From contig NW_026111817.1 of the NCBI RefSeq assembly GCF_024679095.1, forward strand, positions 178,501-242,500: DNA of 64,000 nucleotides, read 5' to 3'. The stretch comes from Eriocheir sinensis (taxonomy: Eukaryota > Arthropoda > Malacostraca > Decapoda > Varunidae). Positions within the stretch are counted from its first letter, which is position 1; each line of letters opens with the position of its first letter. Below the pieces are notes generated by a model that searched no databases, was not told where the DNA came from, and saw only the letters and a program-made list of their open reading frames with translations. The translations under genes were made by a program, and so were the position numbers. Shown here in pieces: positions 37,966 through 49,720 of the stretch.

Positions 37966-37969
37966 GAAA

Positions 37970-39512
37970 TTGTTGATATGAGGCGAGCAAGGAAAAAGCA
38001 AACAGCAACATAGCTTCGTGTGGTCCTAACTAGGCTGTTTGTTGTTGAAGTTACCATCTACCCAATCTATTGAGTAGAGACACAGGACAAGCAAAGGTGA
38101 AGGCTCCTCCCTCCCCACTGCAGTCCCTCCTGCCGAGGTTTTAGAATGATTTAGGATAGAATACCATGGAAGTATAGAAAAACTACAATGTAGAATTCTC
38201 TGGTACGAAGAAAGAAAAGAACATAATGTAACAACGGGTTAACCAAGTTAACACTACTTTCTGCGTTAGTGGGTTGAGCAAAATAAGCGGATGTTCTGGT
38301 TAGCTTCTAAATATTTGTCTAGCTTTTGTTTTGAACGTGCAAATAAAGTTTCAAGCTTTCAACGACGTTTCTTTTAGGCAAACCATTCCATACATTTTCT
38401 GATGATATACGGTTGAAGAAGTGTTTTGATTTTATTTGAGTTAGAAACGCTTCCTCGTTATTTTGTATCAATTGTTTCTTGTTACACTTGATTGAGACTG
38501 TAAAGTACGAGTAATCATGAACATTAACGTTATCGAACTCCCTTTGAAATTTTAAACACTTCTTATAAGGTCACTCTTACCCCTGCGATTTGATAAGCTG
38601 AATAAGTTCTTAAGTCTCTTCTTCGTACAGATTTGTTTCCAGGTCTAGGAATCATTTTAGTAGCTCGATCGCTGCACCTCTCGAGCGCTTACTCTATATA
38701 TTTCCTGTAATAGGAAAGAGACCAAAATTTAACGCAATACTCAAGATGAGGGCGAACTAACGAATTGCAGTACAGTGTCAATATAATCCTTTTTTCTCTG
38801 ATTTGTGTTCAAATGTACGACCAATAAATCCAGTCAGTTTATTAAGCAATTTTACTACTTCTGTTAACAATGTTGACTCATTATTTAAGATCAGTTCGAA
38901 ATTATTACTCGAAGATCTTTTTCTTTGTTGGCTTCTAGAAAATCGCACTCCGTTAATTTTGGATAGTGAATCTTGATTGTGAATCACGTTGATCGTTGTT
39001 GATTCCGATATGCATAACCTTGCAAATCTTTTCTCAATTATTCAATATTGTTTGCGCTTCTAACTGTTTAAAACGTTCGAGATCAGCTTGAAGTGTTCTT
39101 TATCCATTGTCGTAGTGACTCTCCATTGGCTATTTTGTAAAGTCGTCGGACAAATTTCCTCGATATTTTTACACGATAGCCCCTCGTCAATGTAATTTAC
39201 ATACAGATTGAAAACAGAACAGGTCCCAAACACCGACCCATGTAACACTGCTTTTATATTTTGGGTTAATTAGATGATATACCATTCATAACAACTTGTA
39301 TGTTTACGGTCGGTGTTTCAAGTCTTCTAAACCAATTTACTTATAGAATATTAACAGTTATACTGTGAGCTTGCAATTTACTAAGGAGGCGGTTGTGAGG
39401 GACTTTGTCAAAAGCTTTCTTGAAAGTCCAAATATACAATGTCTACTGATTGACGACTTTCATCGTATACATATTAAAGTGATGTTGTTGAAGAAATTGA
39501 GAAGGTTAAGAA
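37970..39512 (-). mobile_element. LINE-B copy 1, 5'-truncated
   Basis: Minus strand. Holds the RT from LDF..SFxKVPHNRL-like words (39480-39370) through GSVFGTCSVFNLYVNYIDEG (39245-39180) to the C-terminal RSKHFF..., WNGLP region (38400-38340) and a 3' UTR. It aligns base for base with 39530-41010 of copy 2, and breaks off exactly where copy 2's 3' GAG tail begins, so the two copies lie head to tail. Confidence 0.85.
39060..39512 (-). pseudogene. LINE-B copy 1 reverse transcriptase core, frameshifted
   Basis: Open piece 39248-39063 contains GSVFGTCSVFNLYVNYIDEG (family GVPQGSVLGPVLFLVYVND) followed by the decayed FADDTKIA region. Upstream 39370-39480 holds the KAFDKVPHNRL block in another frame. 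Non-functional as read. Confidence 0.75.
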
Positions 39513-39899
39513 TCAAACAGGAGGAGGAGGAGGCCAAAGGAGTACAAAAGAAAACAAACAATCGGCAACAGACCTCGTGTGGTTCTGACTAGGCTGTTTG
39601 TTGTTGCTACCATCTACTCGCATCTACGAGTCAGAGACACAGGACAGCAAAGCGCGAAGTTAGCTCCTCCCTCCCACTCAGTCCTGTAGCCGAGGCTGAC
39701 ATGAAAAAGAAAGAACACCATGTAGTATAGGAAAAACTATAATGGAATTCTTTACATGAAAAGAAGAAAGATCATACACGACAACTAAGCAAACACTACT
39801 TCTCTGTTAGACCGGAGCAAAATAGCGAATGTTCTGGGTTAGCTTCTTGAACATTTGTTTAGTTTGGTTTTTGAGAACGCAAATAGTTTGGCTTTCGAC

Positions 39900-41300
39900 G
39901 ACGTTTTGAGGCAGACCATTCCATACATTGATGACACCGTTAAAGAAGTGTTTTGATCTCCATTTGAGTTGAAATGCCTTTCGCTATTTTGTATCGATTT
40001 CTGTTTCTGGTTACACTTTATTGAGAGACTGTAAAATAACTCATGAACATTAACGTTATCGAACTCTTTAGAAAATTCTAAACACTTCTATAAGGTCACC
40101 TCTTTGCCTGCGCTGTGATATGCTGAATATGTTACGTTCTTTAAGTCTGACTTCGTACGGTTTGTTTCGCAGTCTAGGATCATTTTCGTGGCTCTCGACG
40201 CTGCACCCTCTCGAGTTTATTCATATATTTTTCTGTAATAGGAGACCAAACTGAACGCATTTACTCAAGATGAGCTGAATCCAACGAATTGTACAGTGTC
40301 ATTATTACTTTTCTGATTTGTGTTCAAATGTACTGTACCAATAAATCCGATCAGTTTGTTGGCAGTTTTTACTACTTTTACTACTTGCTAACAATGTTGG
40401 CTCGGTTTAAGATCGTTCGAAATTATTACTCCAAGATATATTTCTTTGTTGGTTTGAAGAGTTGCACTCCGGTTAATTTGATAATGAATACGATCGTTGT
40501 CGATTCCGATATGCATAACTCTTGCACTTTTCAATATCAAAATTAATTTTGCCATATTCAGTGCGCAAATTGTTTAAAAATCGTTCGAGATCGCTTTCTG
40601 AAGTGTTCTTTATCCGTTGTCGTAAGACTCTGCTGGCTATTTTTTGTGTCAAGTCGGCAATTACCTCGATATTTTACACGATAGCCTCCTCGTCAATGTA
40701 ATTTTTACATATACTAAAAACAGAACAGGTCCCAACACCGACCCCGGTCAGAACACTACTTTTGGCATCTCGCCAGTCGGATGATATACCATTATCTTGA
40801 CAACTTTCATTTACGGTCGGTAAGCCAGTCTTTGGAGCCACTTTCTATGAATATTACCAGTTATACCGTGAGCTTGCAATTTACTTAGGGAGGGCAGTTT
40901 GTGAGGATTTTGTCAAATGCTTTCTGGAAAATCCAAATATACAATGTTCACTGATTGACTTTAATCGTTACAACATTAAAGATGAAGTTGAAGAAATTCG
41001 AGAAGGTTAGTCAAACAGGAACGTTTGTTTCTTCGGAAAAACTATGTTGGTGAATCCTTAATTAGTCCGTTATCTTAAAAAACTTTTACCATTTTTTTTC
41101 GCTAATGATCATCTCTAAAATTTTGCACACGATTGACGTTAGACTGATCGGTCGATAATTACCTGGTTGCGACTTAAGTCGCCTTTTTAAAGATAGGAGT
41201 TACGTTAGCGAGTTTCCATTCTAGTGCAGCACTTTTCCTGTAAGTTTAGCGACTTTGAGAATATGTTCAAGAGGGCTTTGTTGATCTGATGTTTTGCCTC
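39900..41300 (-). pseudogene. LINE-B copy 2 reverse transcriptase, frameshifted
   Basis: Minus-strand words in order: RPISLTSIVC-like region at 41160-41100, KAFDKxPHKL region 40940-40880, GSVLGPVLFLVYVK with following ITLTRR (about 40760-40690), decayed ADLTQKIASRV (40655-40625, family FADDTKIASRV), and RSKHFFNGVINVWNGLPQNV (39960-39890). These are the palm-domain blocks of LINE RT. Numerous single-base shifts. Confidence 0.8.
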
Positions 41301-41767
41301 TTTAAGAATCACGTGCGATATTTTATCTGGCCATAAGGCTTGTTTGTTTCATTTTAACATTATCGATAATTTGTACTATATCACTTTCTACAATGTCGCT
41401 AATACTACTCAAGGATAAGATTTTCTATAAAACACGGAGGCAAAAAATAATTCAATATGTTAGCGATTCCTATCATCATTCGTGGATTCATTTACAGTTA
41501 CAGCTGCTATTAAATAATACTGGGATGAGAACTTTTTATTTTCTTACGTAGGTAAAAAAAATATTTAGGATTTGTTTTGCTGGCGCTTGCAATACGAAGT
41601 TTTCCAGGTTTCTTTGTTAATGAGAGACGTATGATTCTTTTTGTTTCTCGGCGTAATCTTTTGGAATTCAATTTTGTCTGTTTCCATTATTTGTGATCAA
41701 ATATTTGCCACGCGCTCGATTCTCCTTATTCTCAATTTGATGTTTGCGTTGATTGTTCTACCACTTA

Positions 41768-42105
41768 AGTCCTGTTCACACTGAGCCGACTCTGGGCAAA
41801 CGACAACTCAGCGACTTTTCCATTTGACAAGTTGGTTCCCCACGCTCCAAGAAGGGGTGGGGGAGATTTTATTAGGTCTTGGCGTCTTGCCGACTGTCTG
41901 GGACATTCGGCCAACTAGTTGCCACCATGTCGCTGCAACCTCACGACTCCAGACTCGACGTCGGCGCAGCATTCGGGCAACAGTCTCAAGACCTTCTTTC
42001 AAGACATTACCGCCAGACCTTTCACATCAATACCTGCAAGAACTTGTATACCTTTAGAGTCGTGGCAGTCGTGGCCTCAAAGTCGGCACAGTGTGAACGG
42101 GGGCT
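41768..42105. mobile_element. Harbinger-type MITE, 338 bp, with TTA target duplication
   Basis: Left terminus AGTCCTGTTCACACTGAGCC and right terminus, reverse complemented, AGCCCCCGTTCACACTGTGCC form terminal inverted repeats of about 25-30 bases. TTA flanks both ends (41765-41767 and 42106-42108), the target duplication expected of PIF/Harbinger. It interrupts the LINE-B linker: joining the flanks restores a KPKW word. No transposase inside; open frames within it are incidental. Confidence 0.8.
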
Positions 42106-42279
42106 TTAGGCTTCCAGTTGGCTGTTGACGCCTTTTACGGAATGGTACGCTTAAATTCACGGCTCTACTCTTGTTAAAGTTTCTGTGAATGTTTCCCAAG
42201 CTTTATTTATATTCCGAGGGTGCAGAAATTTCAAGGCTCCAGGTCTGCATTCGCTAGTAAATTTCTTAGTTTCCTCAAA

Positions 42280-42960
42280 TTCCGCACGTCGGTAATCAGG
42301 TATTCTTTCTTCCTCTGTTTTCACGTCCTCTTGATTTTTATCTTGAACGAAATCATTCGATGATCGCTGTTGCTGAATTCCTGTACCAACATTGAGATCA
42401 TTAATAAGGCTTTCTTTAGTTGTGAGAACTCAGATCGAGGATATTATTCTTTCGCGAGTTGGTTTATGCACATGCTGATAAAGCGCGCTTTCTAATAGTT
42501 ACTGTATAGATCGTGACCTGAGCGTATATTTAATGTGTCTCCAACTCTTTACTGGTAAGTTAAAGTCTCCCTTATAAGTACACAGCTTCAAATTGATTGC
42601 ATATGCTAGAAATTTGTTCGAACAGTTTTCGTCTATTTGCATTGCTTGATTTGGAGGTCTATAAGCAATGCCAATAACTAATTTACTTTGAACGGTTTTA
42701 AATTTTCACGAAAAAACGGTGTCTATATTATTTATTCTTTCTCTACTTTGATAACACGTCGATTTAAACCAGCTCGAATATATAAGACGACGCCACCTCA
42801 CAAACCTTTCTTTTTGTTTTCTCTTCCTGTCGTAAAGAAAAATTGAATAGCCGGCAACTAAATTCCGCAATACAATCTCTGTTAATTGTATTCAGACTAA
42901 CCATCAATTCATGCGACGGCGATAATGTGAAGTTTTCTGTTCCAGCAAGTTCTTCCAGGT
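42280..42960 (-). pseudogene. LINE-B endonuclease (EEP) domain, frameshifted
   Basis: Minus-strand words: LHIIAVA (near 42925, family IIAVTETW), GYSIF..DRKRKQK (42850-42820), GGVVLYIRAGLNRRVIKVE (42800-42745), GDFNLPVKSWRH (42575-42540, catalytic Asp and Asn) and EFSNSDHRMISFKIKIK (42380-42335, catalytic Asp-His). Correct order and spacing for a LINE endonuclease. Confidence 0.85.
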
Positions 42961-43136
42961 CTGTGAATTTATGTTGCTGCTGCGCTTACATTTACATAAC
43001 ACGTTTATATGGTCATGCAGTGGGATTGGTTGGTGGTCCTTTTTGATTGTTTACGTGACGTTCTTCTATCGGGTTCGCTAGTTTTTTTTTTTTGCTTCTG
43101 AAAAGTGACACCTGCTCACCAACATAAGTAATGCCA

Positions 43137-44545
43137 TGAGAACGTAAGGAGTCTGCAAGAGGCCGGTTGGCCTATAGGCCAAGGCAGCTCCTATACCAAC
43201 CCCCACCTTACTCCTCACTCATCCATGGCTTTGTATCTAACTCCTCTTCTTGAATATATATCATCTATGGTATTGGCACTGGTCAACATGGTTCCCGTAA
43301 GCCTGTTCCATTCATCTACCACTCTATTCGTGAACCAATTCTTGCTCTATGGTCTTTGTTGGAATCTGAAATTTGTCTAACTTTGAAACCATTGTTACGC
43401 GGGTCCTACTCGGCCTTTTTCTATCAAACTTATTGACATCCCCTTTATTAAAGCTTCTCTTTCATCCATTTATATAGATTCTCTGATCAAGTCTCCCTCG
43501 CAACCTTTCACAGTCTTCCTTTCTAGAGAGCAGTAGATTTAAAATGCTTCAGCCTGTCTTCATATAGGCAAGTTTCTTACCCCTGAATCATCTTTGTCAT
43601 CCCTCCTTCTGCACAGAGATTCCCAACATCTTGATATCCATTCTATAAGTAAGTGGGACCAGAAACTGAACTGCAAGTAAATCGAGATGAGTAGTCTAAC
43701 TAGTGCTAAGTAAATTTTGAGGATGACTTCAACGCTCCTTTTTGAGATGAAACCCAGCACTCTGTTTGCCTGGATTTTTTTCTTGAATGCATTGAGCTCC
43801 CCAGGACGGAGGTCAAGGCTCTACTAGATTCCTGAAGTCTCTCTCATCGCCCAGACCTGCTTAGAGGAGTGTCATCAATTAAGTGAGCAATTGTGTGAGG
43901 ATTATCTCACCTACACCAGGAATGTGCTACACTTCCCCCAACATTGAATTCCATCTGCCACTTCCCGCCCAATCATATAGTCTGTCAAGCTCATCCTAGA
44001 GAACGCCAGCGTCCCTGTCTGATTGGATTACTTATTCCGATCTTGGTATCATCTGCGAACTTGCTGACATCACTACTAATTCCTGTGTCCAAGCTCATTG
44101 ATGGGGTTACAAAAGCAGAGGACCCAGCACTGACCTCTCAGGGACTCCCACTCAGGTAACACTGTCTCCCCATTCAGATTTTTTACCATTGACGGTAATT
44201 GCACTCTCTGCTTCCTTTACTAACACTAAGCTTTCACGCCCTGATCCAGTTCAAAATCCTTTCCCATCTACGCCGTGGAGCCTGTAATTAGTCAGTGAAT
44301 AGCTTGTGATGAGGAACTTTGGTTCGAACGCTTTACTGAAATCTAAATATAATATGTCATAAGTTTTCATCTCTGTCAACTGCCCGATCACTTTAGTGTA
44401 GAAGGACAACAGATTAGCATAGGCAAGACCTACCCTTTGTGAACCCACATGTTGTGAATCATAAATTAAACTATATGCTTTCTCAGATGGTCCCGAATGC
44501 TCCTGCAGTATAATTGACTCAACATCTTTCCTACAACTGATGTTG
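43137..44545 (-). mobile_element. LINE-A copy 3, 5'-truncated, nested in LINE-B
   Basis: Minus strand starts in the RT at the SVxGKMLES block (44545) and runs through LLSFYTKVIGQL, TYDILYLDFSKAF (44420-44340) to the C terminus and a 3' UTR with GAGGCCGGTTGGCCTATAGG and GAACGTAAGGAG near 43150. LINE-B ORF1 ends on one side (44590-44550) and LINE-B ORF2 resumes on the other (below 43130), so this copy inserted into LINE-B. 5' truncation is the usual result of incomplete target-primed reverse transcription. No clear target duplication was identified. Confidence 0.85.
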
Positions 44546-44589
44546 TTTAGCCACATCACGATATTTGAGCAGGCTGGACTTGGTTTCTA

Positions 44590-45454
44590 AGTCTTTCCAA
44601 GGTTCAGCCGCCCTGACGGGATTTAGGTGCACACCATCGCGTTCGTACAAGTCATTTGCACGTTATAAAGTTATTCCAAAAGTTCACAAATCCTCGACAT
44701 TTTCTTAAGCACATAATGATCTTTTAGTCGGTTGTTTGTGCTTAAAGGCTTCTTTGCTGTAAAAAGTGTTACTTTCTCTCATCCGCGTGGAGGATACCAG
44801 ATATCATTATGTTGTTTGTTTTTTCCTTTTTGAATTGTCGGATCAGTGTACGATACTTTCTCCATTAATTCTTCTGAACGATTGGCCTTTACGTCGTTCG
44901 TTCCGACATGGATGACGAAATAGTGACTTTTGGTCTGGAGCCGGTTATATCATCGTCGCGCGCCGCAGTGATGCTTACCTGCCATCTACACCTATACCAG
45001 GAAACACATGCGCTTACGTTTCTCACATGAAGCACGAACGCAAAATTCTGTTAACTGACCTCTGATCATTGAATCGCCAATCAATCCGGGTTTCGTGTTC
45101 CTCATCGCCTTTCTCCTTTCAAATAACAAATCGATTGAAGTTGCCTGGGCCTCCATTCTCTTACAGGAATGAAACCGTCATCAGGCATCGGATACTCGGA
45201 TTTCTCAGACTTGGGCAACAGGTCGGTTCGGTCAGGCTGGGCAAAGAAGTGGCAGTGTCGCTAGCCTGCGGCACAATCCATATGTTGGACGGGATCTTGT
45301 GTTGTTTTTCTATGATGTCATATTTCATTTTCAAATCGTCGTACTTTGGCTTTGGTCGCTAACACAAAGCGACAAGCAGAGGAGTTTCTGAAATACTTAG
45401 GAGCGTACTCTCTTCTCGAACATACCTCTCAAATCTCTCTAGGTTGGACGGCAT
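44590..45454 (-). pseudogene. LINE-B ORF1 with SGNH/GDSL esterase domain, frameshifted
   Basis: Opens at ATG 45454 (MPSNLERFERYVREES), followed by a short helical LKMKYDIIEKQH segment. The esterase domain shows the family blocks in order: GLIGDSMIRGQL (Gly-Asp-Ser nucleophile block, 45067-45078), MCFPGIGVDG (near 44995), YFVIHVGTNDV (GxND block, 44890-44904), ISGILHADE (near 44790) and YERDGVHLNP (Asp-x-x-His block, 44618-44638). All catalytic residues of an SGNH hydrolase are present as read, although the frame shifts between blocks. Esterase-type ORF1 proteins are known in CR1 LINEs; their substrate is unsettled. Confidence 0.75.
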
Positions 45455-45459
45455 TTTGA

Positions 45460-46080
45460 ATTAGCAATTTCTTAACTGACAATGAAAGCAATTGGAGTGC
45501 AGTTACTGTAAATTAAGGGTGTCACCATAATATAATTTAAAAAGTTAAATGCAAAGAAAAAGAGATACTGCAAAGTTCTCAGTGCCCCAGGAAAATAAAG
45601 GCATGGAGACTCCCTGCAGGCAAAGAAAAAAAACGGAAAATGGCCATTATGGAGTGATGAGCCTCTCGGATTTGAAGCTGCCAACCTTTGTTAACCCGGT
45701 CGGATTTGTTCTGAGCTTTGGTCCCAAAAGACTGGGGGCCTGGATGAAGTTACCTATTACCCACACTGGGTAGAGAGAAAGGAGTCAGCCACCCAAGAGC
45801 ATCACAACATGCAAGTCCCCTTCAAGCACAGTTTCCTTGCGGGGCCTCTGGCCCAAGGCACCTGTCACCAGGTGTGCTCCAAGGTTCCTGCAGGAAAAAG
45901 AACACCGCCACGAAGACCTGAAGTGACTAGGATTCCTCCTGGGACAGTGAAAGAGAGAAACATCAGAGGAAAACTGAGGATTAGAAGCTGGGCAGAAAAC
46001 CTGTAGTGAAAGGAAGGAAAGGGAGAATGTGTCCCCCAAAGTGTAAGCGGGAGGGTGACAACCCTTGATAGACTACCCAG
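45460..46080. other. No gene recognised between LINE-B and SINE
   Basis: Moderately GC-rich. Plus 45549-45773 is open for 74 codons without a domain, and part of 45640-46080 may be the body of the adjacent SINE or another interspersed repeat. Confidence 0.3.
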
Positions 46081-46084
46081 AGGT

Positions 46085-46414
46085 AAGGTAGTTGGGGGCA
46101 TACGCTGTAGCAGCGCGTGGCTTTTCTGGTGCCTCATCTCCGTAACATTGGCCCCTTGAGCCTGTGGCCTGTGGTGGGAGGGACGTGTGGTCCACGGCCC
46201 CGGGACACAGGTGTCAGGGTGTGACATCCGGGTTACCACACCCCTACCTTCCCCCAGGTTTCCCAGGCAAGTGCACACCATTTCTATCGACCAGCCTGAG
46301 AGGGAGATGAACAGCTGGGTGAGCGAGACTCGACTGCCCGGGTCGGGATCTTAGAACCTGGGCCTGCGGGGTGGAGGCAGAAGCCAGACACGCTGACCAC
46401 TAGACCACGGAGGC
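46085..46414 (-). mobile_element. tRNA-derived SINE
   Basis: Minus strand begins GCCTCCGTGGTCTAGTGGTC (A-box inside a Gly/Glu-like tRNA head) and has CAGGTTCTAAGATCCC as a B-box about 40 bases later. The body continues with CTCACCCAGCTG and CAGGCTGGTCGATAG. The head and first body part are shared with 18255-18412. Transcription by pol III from the internal boxes is expected for such elements. Confidence 0.7.
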
Positions 46415-46779
46415 GTACTACCCATAGGAAGGAAGTTGTGTGCAAAGTGATAGTCCGGATAGAAAGAAAGAAGTCCCTTTAGTTGCTCTCATTACGACAC
46501 GCAGGAATACGGTGGTGGAATTTCTTGGATATCCCTTCAACCACAGGAGGAGAAGGAGGAGGAGGAGAGGAGGAGGAAGATTAGAAGTATCAATAGGTGG
46601 GGAGCGATATCAGTAGTACATTTTATTATGTGAAAATAGTGAGGAGTCAGGGGAGATAAAGAACTGAAGGAGCAGACAGAAGAGGAGGTGAGGGAGGAAA
46701 TGAGGAACAGACTCGTGAAAAAAGTAAAATATCAAATTAAATTCCTAATAAAAAACAATAAAAAAATACTACTAAAACG

Positions 46780-47034
<255 letters not shown>

Positions 47035-47159
47035 AAGAAAAGCGAATATTACTATAGTGAGTATAAAAGGAGAAAACAAGAAAGAAAAAGTGAAAATCAG
47101 AAAATAACGAGATGAAATTATAGGAATGAAAGAAAAACGTGAAAATATATTCCCACTTA

Positions 47160-48850
47160 ATCATTTCCTTTACACTCATGAGACTACTTCTGTCCATTCC
47201 CTCCTTTCCTTTCTTCCCCCTTCCTCCTTCCCTCAACCCTTCAGTCCCCCTCTCCCTTATTTCCTCCCTTCCCCACAATCTCTTTATATCCCCCTGCCCT
47301 TCCTTTCCTGGCCCTTCTCCATCCCATATTCCTTCCTTCCCTCACCTTCTCCCTCCCTTTCATCCCTTTCCCCAACCCCCCTCATTCCAGCCCTCCTTCC
47401 TTTTCCAGTCTTCCCCTCATTCCCTCTTCCTGCCCACAGCTCTTGATTCCCCATTCCCTTTCATTCCCACCCCTTTTCATCATTCATCCTCTTCATTTCC
47501 TTGAATTCCTCCATTCCTGTCTCCCTTTCCTTCATCACCTCTTTCCAGCTCTTTCTCCTCTTTTCTTTCACATCCCTTCCATCTGAACCCCCTCCCCTTC
47601 CTTTCTCTTAATCCCCCAACTCCCCCTCCCCTTTTTCTCCATATCCCCACCATGCTCCATTTACCTTCTTCCCTCCTCAATCCCTCTATTCTCTCTCTCT
47701 CCATTCCATCCCCACCCCCTTTATTCCCCTTTCTCTTATTTTCCTCACCCCTCCATCCAAGCCCTTCCTTTTTCCCTTCCCACCCTTACATCCCCCCTTC
47801 TCTTCCTTCCCCACCCCGCTTCATCATCCCTCCCCTTCTCTGCACACCCTCCTATATACACCTTCCCTTTCCCCTCCCCACCCTTCCCTCTTCTGTCTCA
47901 CCCACTCCATCCTTAACTCCTTCTTATCCCCACCACACTCTCTCACCACCCTCCTCTTCCAGCATCCCCAACCCCTCCATTCCCACTCTTCCCTTCCCAA
48001 CCCTTCTTTTCATAATACTCCCCTCTCCTTCCCAATTCCCTTCATCCCTCATTTTCCTTTCATTCCCCATCCCATCCACCCCTGCCCCCTTTCCTCGTCC
48101 AAAACCCTGCTGTCCTTCTCTCTCCTTCTCTTCCCAATCCCTCCACCCCCTTACTTCCATCCTTCCTCACCCCCCTGCATCTCCACTCCCCTTTCTTTCC
48201 TTCACACCCTCCTTCTCCGCATCCTTCCCTCACCCCTGGAATCCTCCCTCCCTGCCCTTCTACCCCTCCACTCCCTCCTCAATCTCATTTCTCCACTTCC
48301 TCCACTCCCTCCCTTCCTTCCCCACTCCATCAACCCCCTATCCTTCTCCCTTCCCAACCCCTATATATCAACTCTTTCTCCTCAGCCTTCTTCGACTCCT
48401 CTTCCATTCCTCCTCCCTTCCTTCCTTACGGCCTTCAATCATCCCATCTCTGAACCTCACCCCTCCATCCCCTTCTTCCCTTCTTTATGATCTTCTTTTA
48501 TCTCTCCCTCCCATCACCCCTCCCTTTTCCCTTCTCGGGGCACCTTCCTCCATCCCCCATCCCCTTCCTTTTCCATGGCCCTCTTATCTGCCCAGCCTTT
48601 CTCCTCATCCTTCATCCTCATCCTCCATCTCCCCTAATGCTTCCATCCCTTTCCTTCCTTCCAAATCTCTGCCACCTCTCCTTCCTTCCCAGTCAAATGA
48701 CCCTGATGTTGCAGGCGCTTCCAACTCAATCATTTCACCTGTCTCCCAACCTCTTCCCTTTCCTCAATTTCTCTTATTCCTCCTTCCCTCCCCAACCCTT
48801 CCTCCATCCCATTCTCCCTTCCCTTCCTTTCAAAACCAAATTCCCACCCA
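47160..48850 (+). repeat. ~1.7-kb pyrimidine-rich low-complexity block
   Basis: Almost entirely C and T with scattered A and very little G on the plus strand, built of TTCC, CCCT, CATCC and similar short words without a fixed period. A 416-codon frame (47652-48902) is a consequence of missing G and A and is not a gene. Confidence 0.95.
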
Positions 48851-48899
48851 TCTACTAGAAAGTATAACTTTAGAAACTTTCACATTTATACATTGTTAT

Positions 48900-49001
48900 T
48901 AAATAATATTAGTAATAATGATTATAAAATTTATAATAATGATATTATAATAATATAATAATAATAATAACAATAATAATATTGGGTCAATAATAATAAT
49001 A

Positions 49002-49032
<31 letters not shown>

Positions 49033-49040
49033 TGGATAAT
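48900..49040. repeat. (AAT)n microsatellite, imperfect
   Basis: TAA/AAT trinucleotides with interruptions, directly after the pyrimidine block. Confidence 0.95.
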
Positions 49041-49302
49041 ATATAATGATAACAAAGGTATGATAATAAAAAGGAAGAAAAAATATAGAATACCAAAAAA
49101 GAGGAAGGAAGAAGTAGAAGAAAAAGAAGAAAACAAAAAAAAATACAATTTGTAACGTTAAATAACGACAATATAGATTTTAATATAAAACTATTATCAA
49201 CATCTTTACTTACCAAATACTACAAGATCTAATTAAAAATGAAAAATTTATAATTGTTGGTTTCAGCGTGAAAAACTCCTTTGAAAAAAAAATACATGTT
49301 TA

Positions 49303-49304
<2 letters not shown>

Positions 49305-49342
<38 letters not shown>
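49305..49342. repeat. (GT)n microsatellite
   Basis: Nineteen GT units without interruption. Confidence 0.97.
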
Positions 49343-49344
<2 letters not shown>

Positions 49345-49374
49345 CTCTGACATTATACCAAGATAAACCCTATA

Positions 49375-49720
49375 GAGGTTCATCAGTGTATCTTTTCATC
49401 GCAATATAGAGACACAGCTTGTCAGTGTATCTTCAATGCAATATAGAGACAGCTTCATCAGTGGTATCTTCAATGCAATATAGAGACAGTTTCACTGGGT
49501 ATTCTTTCTAAATACAAATATATAGACAGCTTCATCAGTGTATCTTTCAATGCACTATAGAGACACAGTCACATCAGTGGGGTATCTTTTCAATGCAATA
49601 TAGAGACAGTTTCATCAGTGTATTTTCAATGCAATACATAGACAGTTTTCCATCAGTGTATCTTCGACGCAATAAGGCGAGAGCTTCACCAGTGTATCTT
49701 TCTGACGCAATACATCCATC
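49375..49720 (+). repeat. Minisatellite, ~37-bp unit, about 9 copies
   Basis: Unit is close to CAGTGTATCTTCAATGCAAT followed by ATAGAGACAGCTTCAT. Copies start near 49386, 49422, 49460, 49494, 49537, 49576, 49615, 49654 and 49691. They differ mostly by small indels; later copies decay and grade into 49720-49790. Confidence 0.9.

Larger units (their letters stand above)
39513..45454 (-). mobile_element. LINE-B copy 2, two-ORF CR1-like LINE with two nested insertions
   Basis: Read on the minus strand: ORF1 from ATG 45454 with an SGNH-esterase domain (to about 44590), ORF2 endonuclease (about 42960-42280), linker, RT (about 41300-40000), C-terminal region and 3' UTR ending in GAG repeats at about 39520. 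It is interrupted by LINE-A copy 3 (44545-43137) and a Harbinger MITE (42105-41768). Removing both gives one colinear element of about 4.2 kb. ORF1 plus EEP plus RT is the CR1-type organisation. Frameshifts throughout. Confidence 0.85.

Noticed and set aside
41808..42128. Overlapping 64-77 codon frames on both strands
   Set aside because: They lie inside the Harbinger MITE and are not conserved coding sequence.
46470..46545. Segment TTAGTTGCTCTCATTACGAC and onward, possibly part of a conserved dispersed repeat
   Set aside because: It looks familiar as an interspersed-repeat tail, but no second copy in the window confirms it.
47652..48902. 416-codon open frame, proline/serine/leucine rich
   Set aside because: Follows from a pyrimidine-rich tract almost lacking G, so stop codons cannot occur; no domain and no sensible composition.
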